Source of the DNA: Acidobacteriaceae bacterium TAA 166 | GTDB lineage: Bacteria; Acidobacteriota; Terriglobia; Terriglobales; Acidobacteriaceae | Direction of reading: 5' to 3' | DNA length: 64,000 nt | Assembly (NCBI GenBank): GCA_000421065.1 | Contig: ATWD01000001.1 | Span: forward strand, 930,001-994,000 | Part shown: positions 16,068-25,322 of the stretch, piece after piece | Layout: each line of letters opens with the position of its first letter | Numbering within the stretch: the stretch's first letter is position 1 | Notes under the pieces: generated by a model | Databases searched by the model: none | What the model was told of the DNA's origin: nothing | The model's input: only the letters and a program-made list of their open reading frames with translations | Program-made: the position numbers and the translations under genes

Positions 16068-17924
16068 ATGATTGATTCTTCACCATCCACCGGACGGGCC
16101 TCAACGGCCGGCAGCACAGGACGCCCGCCGGAAGGCTGGCTCTCGCATCTTTGGAGACATCCTGAGGCCGTTGCCCCCCGCGAGATGCTGCTCCTCATCC
16201 TCGTCTCCGGATTCCTTCTGCTCTATGGCCTCGTCCCGGCCTTCGGGGGCGATCAGCTGGGCCTCGTCGGAGCCGACGAGCCCCGTTACGCCCAGGTCGC
16301 CCGAGAGATGCTCGAGGCCCACTCCCAGGCCTGTCACGAAGCCGGAGCCAAGGTCGTTCCCCGCAGCCTCCGCGCCGCCGACCTCGCGGCCTCCTACCAC
16401 TGCCTCGTCGGCGGCACCGTCACTCCCATCCTCTACGGACAGCCCTGGCTCGAAAAGCCGGCCCTCTACTACTGGCGCGCCATGGGCTTCTTCAAGGAGT
16501 TCGGCGTCTCCGACTGGTCCGCCCGCCTCCCCTCCTCCTCCGGCGCCTTCGCCCTCATCGTGCTCATCTTCCTGCACATGCGCCGGTTCCGTCCCGGAGG
16601 ACACCTCGACGCCGCGCTCATCACCACCTCCGCCGTGGCCATCGTCAGCTTCGCCCGCGGAGCCTCCACCGACATGCAGCTCGCGGCCCCCTTCTGCATC
16701 GGAATGCTCGGCTGGTACGCCTGGTACGAGACCGGGAAGAAGTTCTGGCTCTTCGATCTCTACTTCTTCGGCGCCGCCGCCACCCTGGCCAAAGGCCCCG
16801 TCGCTCCCTTCCTCGCCCTCACCATCATCCTGATCTTCGCTGGCCTCCGCCGCGAGTGGTCGCTTCTACACCGCACCATCTGGATACCGGGCCTTCTGCT
16901 CTACCTCGCGATGGTGTTGCCCTGGTTTATCGCCGTCCAGCATCACAACCCCACCTTCTTCCGCGTCTTCTTCAAAGAGCACAATCTGGAGCGGTTCTCG
17001 ACCAATCGCTACCAGCACCACCAGCCCTTCTGGTACTACCTGGCCGTACTGGTCATCGGCCTGATGCCTTGGACCGTCATCGCCATCCGTGCCCTCATCG
17101 ACTCCATCGAGGTCTCGATCGCCGAGTGGAAGGTTCGCCACAACCCCACCCGCTACCTCGGACACACTCGCGCCGGCGACGCCTTTCCGGAGTTCCTCGT
17201 CCTCTGGGCTCTCTTCCCCATCGTCTTCTTCTCCTTCTCCGGATCGAAGCTGCCCGGCTACATCCTCCCCTCCATCCCTCCCTTGACCATCCTCACCGCC
17301 GACTACCTGAACCGCATTCGTCCCACCGGCCTTCCCCGTTGGCTTCTGTGGGCTCACGCCGCCACCTGCGCCGTGCTGGTCTTCGTCCTTACCCTCGCCC
17401 CGCAGCACATGAAGTATGAGACTCTGGTGCCCTCCACCGGCTGGCTGGTCGCCGCCGCGACCGCCGCCCTCTTCTTCGCCGGACTCGTCTTCTGGATCGT
17501 CAAGCGCTGGGGCGTCGCCCAGCTGGGGATCGCCACCCTGCTTCCCGCCCTCTCGGTCCTCGTCTTCCTCCTCGGCTTCCACGGCAGAGATCTCGATCTC
17601 AACTACTCCGCCCGGCCCCTGGCGCAGGAGATGGCAGAGAAGGCCCCCGACATCAAGCTGGTAGCCGTCGAACAGGTTCGCCGCGATCTCGACTACGGAA
17701 TCGCCTTCTACCGCAACCAGCCGACGATCCACTACGCCGCCGACGGTGTTCCCCCGGAAGAGCATCTGCTGGTCATCCGCTCGAACGACACCGCCGACCT
17801 CGAACACTATCTCGCCGGACGCCTCTACACCCCGCTCTTTCTCTACGAATCCCAGGGGCTCGAGGTCTATCGCGTGGCCGCTCGCACGGACATCAGCGAC
17901 CTGCAGGCCCCGCCCCGGCCCTGA
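16068..17924 (+). CDS. Membrane glycosyltransferase, ArnT-like (GT83/GT39 clan)
   Basis: A 618-residue GT-C enzyme with about twelve hydrophobic spans. The first periplasmic loop has VGADEPRYAQVAREML, the acidic ArnT signature, and later GQPWLEKPALYYW, which is strongly ArnT-like. A periplasmic C-terminal domain follows (from about residue 500). ArnT enzymes transfer an amino sugar from undecaprenyl phosphate to lipid A, but related proteins use other sugars and acceptors. It starts 24 bases after nrnA. A small GAGAGG/CCTCTC inverted repeat lies just after the stop. Confidence 0.85.
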   Translation: MIDSSPSTGRASTAGSTGRPPEGWLSHLWRHPEAVAPREMLLLILVSGFLLLYGLVPAFGGDQLGLVGADEPRYAQVAREMLEAHSQACHEAGAKVVPRSLRAADLAASYHCLVGGTVTPILYGQPWLEKPALYYWRAMGFFKEFGVSDWSARLPSSSGAFALIVLIFLHMRRFRPGGHLDAALITTSAVAIVSFARGASTDMQLAAPFCIGMLGWYAWYETGKKFWLFDLYFFGAAATLAKGPVAPFLALTIILIFAGLRREWSLLHRTIWIPGLLLYLAMVLPWFIAVQHHNPTFFRVFFKEHNLERFSTNRYQHHQPFWYYLAVLVIGLMPWTVIAIRALIDSIEVSIAEWKVRHNPTRYLGHTRAGDAFPEFLVLWALFPIVFFSFSGSKLPGYILPSIPPLTILTADYLNRIRPTGLPRWLLWAHAATCAVLVFVLTLAPQHMKYETLVPSTGWLVAAATAALFFAGLVFWIVKRWGVAQLGIATLLPALSVLVFLLGFHGRDLDLNYSARPLAQEMAEKAPDIKLVAVEQVRRDLDYGIAFYRNQPTIHYAADGVPPEEHLLVIRSNDTADLEHYLAGRLYTPLFLYESQGLEVYRVAARTDISDLQAPPRP

Positions 17925-17995
17925 CCAGAGAGGGTCCTCTCCACGAATCGAGCGGAATCCAGGATAAAAATTCGGTAAGCTCAACGGAAGCTCCT

Positions 17996-19003
17996 TTGGT
18001 CAACCACCCTGCTCCCGCGATGCCCGTCGAGACCCAATTCGAGCTGTTGGACCTCAAGCAGTTCTCCGCTCGTCAGCTTCGCCCCCTGCTCGAGTCCGAG
18101 GCCGCCCTCTGGCACGAGCGTCTGCGCTGGGACTACTCCAGCTCCACCGAACTTCTGCTCCAGTACCTGGACTCCCGCATCCTTCCCGGCTTCGTCGTCC
18201 TCGACCGCGGCCGCCTCGCCGGATACACCTTCTGCGTCTACGAGGGAAACAAAGCGGTCGTCGGCGACGCCTACGCCATCGGTTCGACGCCCGAACAGAC
18301 CGCCCGGATCACCGAAACTCTCCTGCGCCGGCTCCTCGATCTTCTACTCGAGACACCCAGCGTCGGCCGCATCGAGTCCCAGCTTCTGCTTTACGATGCC
18401 GGCTCGGTGGATGGAGGCTTCCGGGAGGCGGGCTTCGCCCGTCACCCCAGGCTTTTCATGGAGCTGAACCTCTCCCAGGCGCGGCTCTCCTCTCCTTCCC
18501 TCACTCCCGAGATCGAGCTGATGCCCTGGTCCTCGCTCTACTACCAGTCCGCCGCCGAGCTCATCAACCTTGCCTATCTCGGCCACGTCGACGCCGAGAT
18601 CAACGATCAGTACTGCTCCCTACACGGATCGCTTCGTTTCCTGCACAACATCATCCGTTTCCCCGGCTGTGGCGTCTTCGAGGAGAACAACTCCTGGCTT
18701 CTGCGCGAGCGAAACACCGGCCAGCTCTCCGGTATGATCCTCTGCTCCCGCGTCGCTCCCGACGTCGCCCACATCACCCAGCTCTGCATCGCCCCCGCCC
18801 AGCGCGGACGCGGCCTTGGACGTCTCCTCCTCTATCACGCGACCAACCACCTGCGCCGAACCGGGACGGCTGCCATCACCCTGACCGTCACCGAGTCCAA
18901 CCATCAAGCCGTCGCCCTCTACGAAGACGCGGGCTTTCACGTCCGCCATCGCTTCGACGCCATGGTCCTCAACCGCAGCTCCACGCTCTGGATGCGCGGG
19001 TAA
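17996..19003 (+). CDS. GNAT-family N-acetyltransferase
   Basis: A 335-residue protein whose C-terminal third is a GNAT domain: IAPAQRGRGLGRLLL is the acetyl-CoA pyrophosphate-binding motif A, followed by LTVTESNHQAVALYEDAGF. The N-terminal part may be a second, degenerate GNAT-like fold (LAGYTFCVYEGNKAVVGDAY). The substrate is unknown. TTG 17996 has GGAAG five bases upstream; ATG 18020 is an alternative without a clear ribosome binding site. Confidence 0.82.
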   Translation: MVNHPAPAMPVETQFELLDLKQFSARQLRPLLESEAALWHERLRWDYSSSTELLLQYLDSRILPGFVVLDRGRLAGYTFCVYEGNKAVVGDAYAIGSTPEQTARITETLLRRLLDLLLETPSVGRIESQLLLYDAGSVDGGFREAGFARHPRLFMELNLSQARLSSPSLTPEIELMPWSSLYYQSAAELINLAYLGHVDAEINDQYCSLHGSLRFLHNIIRFPGCGVFEENNSWLLRERNTGQLSGMILCSRVAPDVAHITQLCIAPAQRGRGLGRLLLYHATNHLRRTGTAAITLTVTESNHQAVALYEDAGFHVRHRFDAMVLNRSSTLWMRG

Positions 19004-19029
19004 GCTACAATCCGAAAAGAGATTGCCCG

Positions 19030-19314
19030 ATGGCCGAAAATATCCTCGAGACCTTGCAGCACGCGATTCAAGACGTCATCGCGCCCGATGTACGCGAGCT
19101 GAAAGTGCGCCTCGCCGCTCTCGAGAAGCAGAGCGAGACGCAATACAACTCTCTGCGCGATCAGTTCCACTCTCTGCGTGAGCAGCAGGATGCGAACTTC
19201 AAAGCCTTAATGGCCGCCATCGGAGAGTCCAGGGCAAAGAACGAGCTCGAAACCTACAAGCTCATCCCCGCACTCACCGAACGCGTCGCCGTCCTCGAAG
19301 CAGCAAAGCACTAG
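19030..19314 (+). CDS. Small coiled-coil protein, unrecognised
   Basis: A 94-residue charged protein with almost continuous heptad character (VRELKVRLAALEKQ, YNSLRDQFHSLREQQ, LIPALTERVAVLEAAK). No signal peptide, membrane span or enzymatic motif is seen. It follows the GNAT gene by 26 bases and ends at the left edge of a short palindromic-element copy. I do not recognise a family. Confidence 0.65.
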   Translation: MAENILETLQHAIQDVIAPDVRELKVRLAALEKQSETQYNSLRDQFHSLREQQDANFKALMAAIGESRAKNELETYKLIPALTERVAVLEAAKH

Positions 19315-19315
19315 G

Positions 19316-19391
19316 GCGTATCGACAAATTCAAATCCACTATTGGGGGAGAAAAGGCGATGGCCTGCCGGCCGGGCCATTGCAGCGCCCTT
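19316..19391 (+). repeat. Palindromic intergenic element, short copy with conserved left flank
   Basis: Has the GTATCGACAAATTCAAAT flank, then GGCGATGGCCTGCCGGCCGG and an abrupt right end AGCGCC. Arms and inner module are missing. It lies directly after the stop of the coiled-coil gene. Confidence 0.78.
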
Positions 19392-19453
19392 TTTTACCCC
19401 AAACAATTTGTCCACCTCCCCGCGCCAAAATCGTCATCTATCATGGCTTCATC

Positions 19454-21622
19454 GTGATCCGGCTTACCGCTCTCCTTCTCCTCGCCGCTCCCCTGCTCGG
19501 GCAGGTCAACGCCCCCGCCTCCGACCTCATCTTCCAGACCGGCCAGGGCTGGTCCCCGCGCGTCAACGTCGAGTCCCAGACCGTCATGGTCTACGGGATC
19601 GACGACACCATGCCCGAGCGCATCCGCAGCTGGCGCGATCACGGCTACCGCGTCGCCGTCATGACCGGAGTCGCCTGGGGCCGCTACGGCGACTATCTCC
19701 GCGGCGACTTCGACGGCAAGACCCACTGGAACGAGACCCAGCAGGAAAAATCCGGAAAACTCATCCTCCATACCGGCCGCGAAGTCCCCTACATCTCTCC
19801 CACCGAGAGCTACGGCAAATATCTCAGCCAGGGCGTCAAGCGCGCCCTCGAGGCCGGAGCCGAGGCCATCTACCTCGAAGAGCCCGAGTTCTGGGCCCGC
19901 GCCGGATGGTCCGACGCCTTCAAGTCCGAATGGCAGGCTTACTACCACGAGCCCTGGCAAGCCCCCGACAGCTCCCCCGACGCCCAGTACCGCGCCTCCA
20001 AGCTCAAGTACTTCCTTTACCGCCGCGCCCTCGGCCAAGTCTTTGACTTCGTCAAGCAGTGGAGCACAGAGCAAGGCAAATCCATCCCCTGCTACGTCGC
20101 AACCCACTCCCTCATCAACTACGCACAATGGGCCATCGTCTCCCCCGAATCCTCACTCCTCAAAGTAGGAGCCGACGGCTTCATCGCCCAGGTCTGGACC
20201 GGAACCTCCCGCGAGCCCAACCTCTACGAAGGCGTCCGCCAGGAGCGCACCTTCGAGACCGCCTTCCTCGAGTACGGCGCCCTCCAGAACATCGCCCGCT
20301 CCTCCGGCAAGCGCATCTGGTATCTCAACGACCCCATCGAGGACAATCCCAATCACTCCTGGACCGACTACCAGCGCAACTGGGAGTCGACCCTCGTCGC
20401 CTCTCTCCTGCAACCGCACGTCTCCAGCTACGAGATCCTCCCCTGGCCCGACCGCATCTTCGGTCCCCGGGGCCTTCACCAAACCACCGAGCCGTCCCCC
20501 GACAATCCGCATCCCGATAAGACTCCCATCTCGCCCGAGTACGAGACCGAGCTCCAGACCGTCTTCCACGCCCTCGGCCAGATGAACCAGCCCAACACCC
20601 GCTGGGAAAAAGCCGGCACCCAGGGCATCGGTGTCCTGGTCTCCGACTCCATGATGTTCCAACGCGCCCAGCCCCAGCCCTCCGATCCTGAGCTCGGTAG
20701 CTTCTACGGCCTCGCGCTTCCACTCCTCATGCGCGGCATGCCCGTCGAGCCCGTCCAGATCGAAAGCACCTACCAGGGCTCGAACGCCGCCGGCTTCCTC
20801 AACAACTACAAGCTTCTGGTTCTCACCTACGAAGGCCAGAAGCCGCCCTCCCCCGCCTTTCACGCCGCCCTCGCCAGCTGGGTCAAGACTGGCGGAGCCC
20901 TGGTCGTGGTCGACGACGACCAAGACCCCTATAACCGCGCTACCGAGTGGTGGAACTCCAGCGGCAAGCGCCTGCCCGCGCCACGCGAAGACCTCTTCCG
21001 CGCCCTCGGCCTCAACCCGTCCGCCCAGGGCCTGCACCGCGTCGGCAAGGGAGTCGTCCTCTACACCGCCCAATCCCCCGCCGCTCTCACGCACAGCCCC
21101 ACCGGAGCCGAGGCCATCCGCAAGCTCACCCATCAGGCCGCCGACGCCATCCACCTCGCGTGGACCGAGACCGATGCCCTCGTCCTCCGGCGAGGCCCCT
21201 TCGTCATCGCCTCCGGCCTCGACCTTCCCAATGGAACCCCAACCCCGCTGCAAGGAACCTTCATCAATCTCTTCGATCCGCACCTCGCCCTTCGGCAGAA
21301 CCCCAGCCTGGCTCCCGGAGAGCGTTCACTCCTGCTCGACCCCAGCTTCTACCCCGCGGACCAGCCGCGCATCCTCGCCGCCAGCGCACGGATTGCCAAT
21401 CTTTCTACCTCGCCTAATCGCATGGCATTCACCACCTCCGCGATTGAGGGACGTGACGCGCGCGACCTCTCCGCCATCCGCATTCTGCTCCCGCATGAGC
21501 CTGAGGAAGTCACCATCAACGGAAAGACACTCGACTCCGAAGAGGCAAAATATGCCAATGGAATGCTGCTGATCGAGTTTCCCGCCCGCGCCACCCAGCA
21601 GCAGGTCGCCATCACCTTCTAG
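19454..21622 (+). CDS. Secreted protein with TIM-barrel-like fold, possible glycoside hydrolase
   Basis: A 722-residue exported protein. GTG 19454 gives a clean signal peptide (LTALLLLAAPLLGQ). The N-terminal 330 or so residues have a barrel-like pattern: VYGIDDTMPERIRSWRDHGY, then AGAEAIYLEEPEFW with acidic residues at a strand end, VATHSLINYAQW, and SYEILPWPDRIFGP. A middle domain (from about 400) resembles a flavodoxin/beta-galactosidase-trimerisation-like fold (VLTYEGQKPPSP, GGALVVVDDDQDP), and the C-terminus is beta-rich. A carbohydrate-active role is an inference from fold pattern only; I cannot name the family. Confidence 0.6.
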   Translation: MIRLTALLLLAAPLLGQVNAPASDLIFQTGQGWSPRVNVESQTVMVYGIDDTMPERIRSWRDHGYRVAVMTGVAWGRYGDYLRGDFDGKTHWNETQQEKSGKLILHTGREVPYISPTESYGKYLSQGVKRALEAGAEAIYLEEPEFWARAGWSDAFKSEWQAYYHEPWQAPDSSPDAQYRASKLKYFLYRRALGQVFDFVKQWSTEQGKSIPCYVATHSLINYAQWAIVSPESSLLKVGADGFIAQVWTGTSREPNLYEGVRQERTFETAFLEYGALQNIARSSGKRIWYLNDPIEDNPNHSWTDYQRNWESTLVASLLQPHVSSYEILPWPDRIFGPRGLHQTTEPSPDNPHPDKTPISPEYETELQTVFHALGQMNQPNTRWEKAGTQGIGVLVSDSMMFQRAQPQPSDPELGSFYGLALPLLMRGMPVEPVQIESTYQGSNAAGFLNNYKLLVLTYEGQKPPSPAFHAALASWVKTGGALVVVDDDQDPYNRATEWWNSSGKRLPAPREDLFRALGLNPSAQGLHRVGKGVVLYTAQSPAALTHSPTGAEAIRKLTHQAADAIHLAWTETDALVLRRGPFVIASGLDLPNGTPTPLQGTFINLFDPHLALRQNPSLAPGERSLLLDPSFYPADQPRILAASARIANLSTSPNRMAFTTSAIEGRDARDLSAIRILLPHEPEEVTINGKTLDSEEAKYANGMLLIEFPARATQQQVAITF

Positions 21623-21624
21623 GG

Positions 21625-21851
21625 AGCATCGATAAATTCAAATTCGCGGTTTTGGGGAGGAAAGGCGATGGCCTGCCGCCGGGCCCACTGCGCGTGGGGC
21701 GCCCACTTCGTGGGATGTATCCCGGCTTCGCCGTACGCCTCCCGTTGGTCGGCGCAAGAATTTATGCAAGCGACCAACGGGAGCCCCACCCCGAAGGGCA
21801 AATACGCGTCACGAAATGACCGCCCCACGCGCAGTGGGCCTGCCCGGCAGC
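21625..21851 (+). repeat. Palindromic intergenic element, long copy 3 with left flank
   Basis: Long copy between the secreted protein gene and infB (convergent). The left flank ATCGATAAATTCAAATTCGC leads into GGCGATGGCCTGCCGCCGGG, then the arms. The left arm has diverged (CCCACTTCGTGGGATGTATC in place of TCACTTCGTGACGCGTGTAC), whereas the right arm and the inner pair CTCCCGTTGGTCG / CGACCAACGGGAG are intact. Confidence 0.9.
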
Positions 21852-21863
21852 ACCCGCTCCTAC

Positions 21864-21925
21864 CCACAATCATTAAACAAAAGAGGCCGGGAATATTCCC
21901 GGCCTCTTTTGTTTAATGATTGTGG
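21864..21925. terminator. Perfect 62-bp palindrome, bidirectional terminator
   Basis: Bases 21864-21894 and 21895-21925 are exact inverse copies with no loop and no mismatch (31 bp per arm, centre GGGAAT|ATTCCC). The GC-rich middle (GAGGCCGGGAAT) is flanked by A-rich/T-rich tracts (AAACAAAA / TTTTGTTT), so on either strand a stable stem is followed by a T-rich stretch. It lies eight bases past the infB stop and downstream of the convergent secreted-protein gene, as a shared terminator would. Confidence 0.88.
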
Positions 21926-21933
21926 TTTGTAGA

Positions 21934-24900
21934 TTACGCGTTGGCGGTCTCCGTTGCAGCAGCAGCCTTGCGCTCCGCAGCCGTCTGTCCCAGTTCGGCG
22001 GCCAGCTTCTCGGTCGTGAAGGCCTCGATGAAGTCGCCCACCTGGATGTCCTTGAAGCTGCCGAGATCAATACCGCACTCGACACCCTGACGAACCTCCG
22101 GCACATCGTCCTTGAAGCGCTTGAGCGACGAGATCTTGCCCTTCCAGACCTCTTCTCCATTGCGCTCCACCTTCACCTGAGCATCGCGGCGAATCAGACC
22201 GTCGCGAACGACGCAGCCCGCAATCTGACCGACCTTCGTGATCTTGAAGACGTTGAGCACTTCGGCTCGTCCAAGGTAGTTCTCTTTGAACACCGGCTCC
22301 AGCAGCCCATACATCGCCTTCGTGATCTCGTCCTGCAGCTCGTAGATGATCGAGTGGATGCGGATCTCGACGTTCTCGCGCTCGGCGATCTCGGCAGCCT
22401 TGCGATCCGGCCGCACGTTGAAGCCGATAACGACGGCGTTCGAAGCCGAGGCCAGCAGAACGTCCGACTCGGTGATCGCGCCGACGCCTGCGCGCAGCAC
22501 GCGTACACGAACCTTCTCGGTCGACATCTTCTCGAGCGAGTCGGCCAGAACCTCGACCGAGCCCTGCACGTCGCCCTTCAGGATCAGGTTCAGATCCTTC
22601 ATGCCGGCCTGCTTGATCTGCTCCGCCAGTCCCTCCAGCGAGACACGCGAGCTCTTCGCCAGCTGCGCCTCGCGTTCCTTCATGGTGCGGTAGCGCGCAA
22701 TCTCCTTGGCTCGGTCGCGATCGGCCATGACCAAGAACGTATCGCCCGCATCCGGAATCGCCTCGAGACCAAGAATCTCGACCGGCGTCGAAGGTCCGGC
22801 CTCGGTAATGGCCTGTCCACGGTCATCGAACATGGCGCGGACTTTGCCGAAGGTGTTGCCGACGATGTAGCTGTCTCCGGTGCGGAGCGTACCGTTCTGG
22901 ACCAGGACGGAGGCCACCACGCCGCGTCCGCGATCGAGCTTGGCTTCGATAACGGTTCCGACTGCAGGACGGTCGGGCTGCGCCTTCTGCTCGTTCGTAT
23001 CGGCAACCAGGCAGATCATCTCCTCGAGCCCGTCGAGGTTGATGCGCTGCTTGGCCGAGACCTGCACGAACTCGATGTCGCCACCCATGGAGGTAGCCTG
23101 GACGCCGCGCGCTGCAAGCTGCTGCATCACGCGGTCTGGGTTGGCCTCGGGCTTATCGATCTTGTTGACCGCGACGATCATGGGAACCTTAGCCGCCCGG
23201 GCGTGATCGATGGCTTCGAGAGTCTGCGGCATTACGCCATCATCGGCGGCAACGACCACGACCACGATATCGGTGACCTTCGCGCCGCGGGCACGCATGC
23301 GGGTGAAGGCCTCGTGACCCGGGGTGTCGAGGAAGACGATCTCGCGGCCGAAGGCGGGCGAGTCCGGCTTGGTGACGTGCACCTTGTACGCCCCGATGTG
23401 CTGGGTAATTCCGCCGGCCTCGCCGGCAGCCACCTCGGTCATCCGGATCGCATCGAGCAGCGAGGTCTTTCCGTGATCGACGTGGCCCATGACCGTGACC
23501 ACTGGCGAACGCACGATCTCGGTCATGCCGGTTGTGTCCTCGAGGAAGCCCTCGATGGCCTCGTTCTCCATCTGCTCTTCGACCGTGATGATGGTGGCGT
23601 CCGCGCCGAACTGACGCGCCACGTCCTTCACCAACTCGCCCTCGAGCGACTGATTGACGGTGACGAAGACGCCGCGCATCAGCAGCGTAGCAATCAGGTC
23701 CTTGCCGCGAACATCCAGCTTCTCGGCAAGATCCTTGACGCTGATGCCCTCCGTGACCGTGATGGTACGGGTGATCGGCAATGGCTCGCGAGGAATCTGG
23801 ACTCCGCCAAAACGCGGCGGCGGAGCGAATCCCTTCATCGGGCCTTCTTTGGACTTCTCGTAGCGCTGGTTGCCTCCACGGCGCTGCGGTGGGCGTCCGG
23901 CGGGACGTCCGGCCGGAGGCGCCTCAGTGCCAGCAGGCAGAAGCCCTCCGGGACCTCCCGGACGCGGGCCGCCAAAGCCGGGGCGTCCGCCAGGGCCGCC
24001 GCCAAAGCCAGGACGAGGCCCACCGAAACCGGGACGTCCGCCAGGGCCGCCAGGCCCACCCGGACCACCGGGAAAGGTGCGGGTCGGATGCATGGGACGC
24101 CGTGCGCCCGCAGGCATCCCAGGACGTCCGCCAGGACCTCCCGGGCCACTCGGACCTCCCGGCCCGCCGGGTCCTCCCGGACGCGGGCGCTCAAAGATGG
24201 GTCGATTGCGCGGCGGAACTCCCGGAACCGGAGGCGGCGCCGTGTAGATCGGGCGCGGTCCGGTCTGCGGCATAATTACACGCCGAGCAGGAGCCGCGGG
24301 AGGCGCCGGTGCGGCAGGAGCCGCCGCCGCAGCAGCAGCAGGAGCCGGTGTGGAGACCGGAGCAGAAGGAGATACCTGAGCGGATGTGGGTACCGGAGCG
24401 GATGGGGCGAGCGGAGCAGACGGAGCTGCCGGACGGACCGCAGCCGCAGCAGGCGGAGCCACGACCGGCCGCGACTGCGCCTGTCCCGGACCGCTCGGGG
24501 GGGGGGAGCCAGCGGAGCCGCGGGCGAACCGCCACCACCGGACCCGCCGGAGGCCGGCTCGCGATCGCGGGAGCAGCCTGCGGAGGAGCAATGATGTTGG
24601 CCTGCTGGCGCGGCTGAGGAACGATGCGGCGCGGTGCCGGAGGAGCTCCGGGCACAGTGTTTGCAGCAGCGGCTGCTCCAGGAGCGGAAGGTTGAACCGC
24701 CGCCGGTGCGCTCGAGGCCGCGACGCTGGATACGGTTCCTGGTCCTGACGCGATTCCTGGTCCAGCTCCGGCTACAGCTCCGGGCCTCGGTGCCGAAGCC
24801 TGGGCGACCGAAGGAGCCACAGGCGCAGACGTCGCCGGATGCGCCACCACGGGGTTCGACGGCGGCGCAACCACCGCAGGCCGGGCCGCCATCGCCGGGG

Positions 24901-25192
24901 AAGCGGACTTCGCCGCCGCCTCTGCTTGCTTGCGCTCAAGAATTGCCTTCAAGGCATCACCCGGCTTCGAGACCTTCGACAGGTCGAACTTCGGCGCCTC
25001 GTGTGAGGTTCTCTGCGCCTGGCTGCGGCTTCCGCCCTTGACATACGCACGTACCTTCTCGGCCTCATCGGCTTCGATGGAGCTGGAGTGGGTCTTCTTC
25101 TCCGTGACGCCGACCGCAGTCAGCGCATCGAGGATTGATTTACTTTTCACTTCCAACTCACGTGCCAGATCGTTGATTCGAACTTTGCTCAT
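21934..25192 (-). CDS. infB: Translation initiation factor IF-2, reading frame interrupted at a C10 run
   Basis: The N-terminal part (from ATG 25192) has the IF2_N domain [20 protein letters not shown] and a long Ala/Pro-rich linker. The rest lies in another frame and has a Gly/Pro-rich linker, a second IF2_N-like domain, the G domain ([33 protein letters not shown]) and domains II-IV. The two frames overlap between 24591 and 24191. A run of ten C on the coding strand (G at 24497-24506) lies in the overlap, and removing one base there would give one 1085-residue protein. IF-2 is essential, so a sequencing error or slippage is likelier than gene death. Third gene after rimP and nusA. Confidence 0.88.
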
Positions 25193-25322
25193 CCGTCCCT
25201 TTTTGTCCGCTTCCCTAGCGCCCTAGCTGCTCATATTGGCCTCTTCGAGGTAGGTATCGTCCCTATATCTATTATCCCTGATAATGCTGCATCCGCGATG
25301 CAGCGCTTCTATTCCGTTCGCG

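Noticed and set aside
21668..21916. Open frames running through the palindromic elements (recurring motif ...TPKGKYASR...RPTRSGP...)
   Set aside because: The frames recur wherever the element occurs, in either direction, often without a start or ribosome binding site, and are explained by the element's nucleotide sequence.
21916..24594. 892-codon plus-strand frame opposite infB
   Set aside because: Mirror of the strong infB coding frame; translation is Arg/Leu/Asp/Gly-rich and lacks any domain.
21934..25192. infB as a pseudogene
   Set aside because: All downstream domains are intact, the gene is essential, and the defect sits at or near a homopolymer run; a sequencing or slippage explanation is more likely.
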